Part shown: positions 61,979 through 64,000 of the stretch, in pieces
Layout: the number at the start of each line of letters is the position of its first letter
Position numbering within the stretch: position 1 is the first letter of the stretch
Origin: Polydrusus tereticollis
Lineage: Eukaryota; Arthropoda; Insecta; Coleoptera; Curculionidae
Direction: 5' to 3'
Length of the DNA: 64,000 nucleotides
Assembly: GCA_963920685.1 (NCBI GenBank)
Contig: OY987332.1
Location: 43,521,275 to 43,585,274 of the forward strand
Made by a program: the position numbers and the translations under genes
Notes under the pieces: model-generated
What the model was told of the DNA's origin: nothing
Database searches by the model: none
Seen by the model: the letters and a program-made list of their open reading frames with translations, nothing else

Positions 61979-63591
61979 ATAATATTTAATTGTCCAATAC
62001 AGCAAAAAATTACAATTTATTAAAAATATGTATTACTACGCTACTCGTGTCCTAAACAGACGCGTGCTCTAAAATTGTGTGTTATGAAACTTATGTATCA
62101 ATATACTATTATATCACTTTCAATGAATATGCAAACACATAACGAAAAAATTAACTGGAATTAGTAAAAGTACCTATTTTATTTAAAAAGGAACAATAAT
62201 TATTACCACAAATTCAAAATGTCAAGTTAATATGCATGAAATCAATATAATAAGGTGTCAGTTTTTACATTTTTAGCTTACTTTCTTGAAAAAAAAAACT
62301 GAGGTGGAGTCAGGTCAAACGCTTTTATGACGCAAATATCAGTCAGGTCAAGGATGGAATATTGGCAAATGATACTGGACAATGTGTCATCACAACATCA
62401 CATAAAAATTTAAAAACTTTTATAAATAAAAAAAAACCTTTCTCCTCCAATAATCTCATAACTCAATTTATTATCTTTTATCCATAATGTTTCTTCACTA
62501 ATTAAAACTTTACTTATATTCGAATCGTAATACAATTAATGTTAATATGACTAGTTAGTTCATTAGGTCTTCAATTTTACCTTCCTCGTCGTGTTAAGTT
62601 GTACTCATTAATTTGAGACAACTTATATCAACAGTTTCGCTCAACTAGATATTAGGTGAGTCCTACTTAAACTTTTATTTTATATTTATTGGTCGTTCCT
62701 AACTTTGTACTATCCTTTCTAGTATCTCCTGCGGATGAACCCTTAAGCGTTCGAAACATGTAGGGAACTATTTATTTGTTTTTACAATTATTGAAGTGTG
62801 GAGGAAGACTGCCCGAAGTTTTTACGAGGACAATTTTTTACAACAAGATTTTCAGAGGAGCGACCAACTCGAAATTGACGAAGACGACAACAGCAGTGGT
62901 TCTAACTTTGTTCCAAGTATTATATAATTATATTATAAGTATCTAAAAATATAATGTGTGTGTGTTAAGTCAATGGCTCTGGTTGAAACCAAATGGCCAG
63001 GAAAAATATAATGAAAACTACAATAATTTTAAAAATTACTTTTAAATAAAAAGAAAATTATTGTAAAAACAACATATGTCCAACTTATTTAATTTTTTTT
63101 TGAAATAAAAAATTTGCATTTTGGTCCTAGGTATGTTGTTTTTAAAATAAACGCCTCAATTGCAATGGCAATTTGAAGTAAAATTAATAGTGGATATAAT
63201 AACCGTTAGTGTTATTTATTTACCTTATTAGATATTGGTAAATCAATCTATAGCTTCAAAAAATTTATTTATTGCTTTCGAGACTTCTAATCATCATTTC
63301 GTTAGCTTTTTGAGGTCTTAAGGATGTACATACGTAAACAGAGAAAATTAATAGCGTGTCTATCTCGTTATTCGGAAGAGTTAGACGATATAGGCAAGTT
63401 AGGCATACTAGACCTAACCTTTTTTATCTTTCTTTGTTAGCGCCGCCTAAATAAAAGTAATTGGCATAGCTGTAAATTTCCTTGTCAAATAATAATTTTT
63501 CTTCCCCATTACATTGGTATAATTTATAGGTAGCTACTAGTGTATGTTTTGAGCTAAACTGCGATTCGATCTAATAAAGCAAACTACAAAA
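61979..63591. other. Region upstream of the odorant receptor gene
   Basis: No gene seen. A hairpin-like element at 62724-62765 (gcggatgaaccc, cgttcgaaacatgtaggg) resembles a hammerhead-type core with one mismatch. The remainder is AT-rich; the receptor promoter probably lies in the last few hundred bases. Confidence 0.4.
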
Positions 63592-64000
63592 ATGTCTAAG
63601 CCGAAAATACAGATATTAAACTTGCACATACAAGTTCTAAAACTCTTGTTCCTTTGGCCTAAGGACTGTCTCACGAAAAAACAAAATATTGTCTTAAACT
63701 ATGGATACTTTCTTCTTAATATGTGCTGCAATGTCCCGGTAGTGTGGGCTGTTGTTTATCAGGTTAGCTCAGGGAGCTCCGTTACCACCGAATATATATC
63801 TGGAAAGTGGTTTGATTCAATTAAAATATTTCTTTTTGCCCCCCTTTGTTTTAGCTATCGGTGGGAATTGATAATTTGAACATATTCATAGAGGCTCTTA
63901 TTGGAGTGTGTGACATTATTTGTTATATGGTAGTCTACATATTCTTTTTAAAAAATCAGGTTATTATTGAGAGAGGTATTCGAGATATAGATGTGTTTCT
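63592..64000 (+). CDS. Odorant receptor (7tm_6 family), 5' part, cut by the window edge
   Basis: Exon 1 is 63592-63762 (ATG, MSKPKIQILNLHIQVLKLLF, then LWPKDCLTKKQ and a transmembrane segment YGYFLLNMCCNVPVVWAVVY). A 92-bp phase-0 intron with GT...AG ends follows (63763-63854), then exon 2 from 63855: LSVGIDNLNIFIEALIGVCD, IICYMVVYIFFLKNQ. The lklLglWP-type start and the second hydrophobic pair match N-termini of insect odorant receptors, which act with Orco in olfactory neurons. Without the splice the frame stops at 63879. The rest of the gene lies to the right. No defects in the visible part. Confidence 0.75.

Noticed and set aside
1..64000. tRNA, rRNA or bacterial endosymbiont sequence
   Set aside because: No cloverleaf with A/B boxes, no rRNA-like conserved blocks and no bacterial-type gene spacing seen by eye.

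Overview
The window is AT-rich insect genomic DNA. It holds two host chemoreceptor genes and a dense set of nested transposable elements. The chemoreceptors are a complete-looking gustatory receptor at 12.1-13.4 kb and the 5' end of an odorant receptor that runs off the right edge from 63.6 kb. They and the element families point to an insect, possibly a beetle, but the species cannot be fixed from sequence alone. I see no rRNA, tRNA, CRISPR or bacterial-type operon.

The centrepiece is a 17.35-kb Polinton/Maverick at 14259-31611. It has AG-starting terminal inverted repeats and a perfect 6-bp target duplication (tttcga). The plus strand carries a zinc-finger/protein-primed DNA polymerase B (spliced, with a possible -1 frameshift), a membrane-anchored BIR protein, an unknown protein and a small PPP1R15/GADD34-like protein. 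A tight minus-strand block follows: integrase with chromodomain, coiled-coil protein, DUF8207-like protein and packaging ATPase. Plus-strand morphogenesis genes come next: PLA2-domain minor capsid protein, adenain-type protease, penton-like protein, a 51-residue protein, major capsid protein, a second 51-residue protein, and two related proteins flanking a minus-strand gene. The BIR and PPP1R15-like genes sit within about 1.4 kb and suggest a module against apoptosis and against translational shut-off. I regard this as the most interesting content here.

The Polinton sits inside an old mariner-like (DD41D-spaced) transposon, D, at 13765-38238. The same transposon was also hit by a LINE (about 32439-37790), which in turn holds a CACTA-like element (33049-35123) and a piggyBac (35492-37586). 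A second mariner-like copy, F (38243-45262), adjoins D and contains a nearly full CR1-group LINE with two long open frames (39248-44478).

Left part (1-12 kb): a TA-flanked foldback element, a 78-bp tandem repeat, a DD41D transposon split by a Penelope-like element with one stop codon, fragments of related transposons, and a Penelope fragment next to the gustatory receptor. Right part (45-62 kb): an LTR-like relic, nested non-autonomous hAT elements with perfect 8-bp duplications, and a young Ty3/gypsy element with identical 154-bp LTRs but no visible protease domain. There is also a Crypton-like tyrosine recombinase gene (54.7-62.0 kb, minus) broken by a hAT transposon and by another DD41D transposon. 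Removing the hAT restores an open frame across that insertion site.
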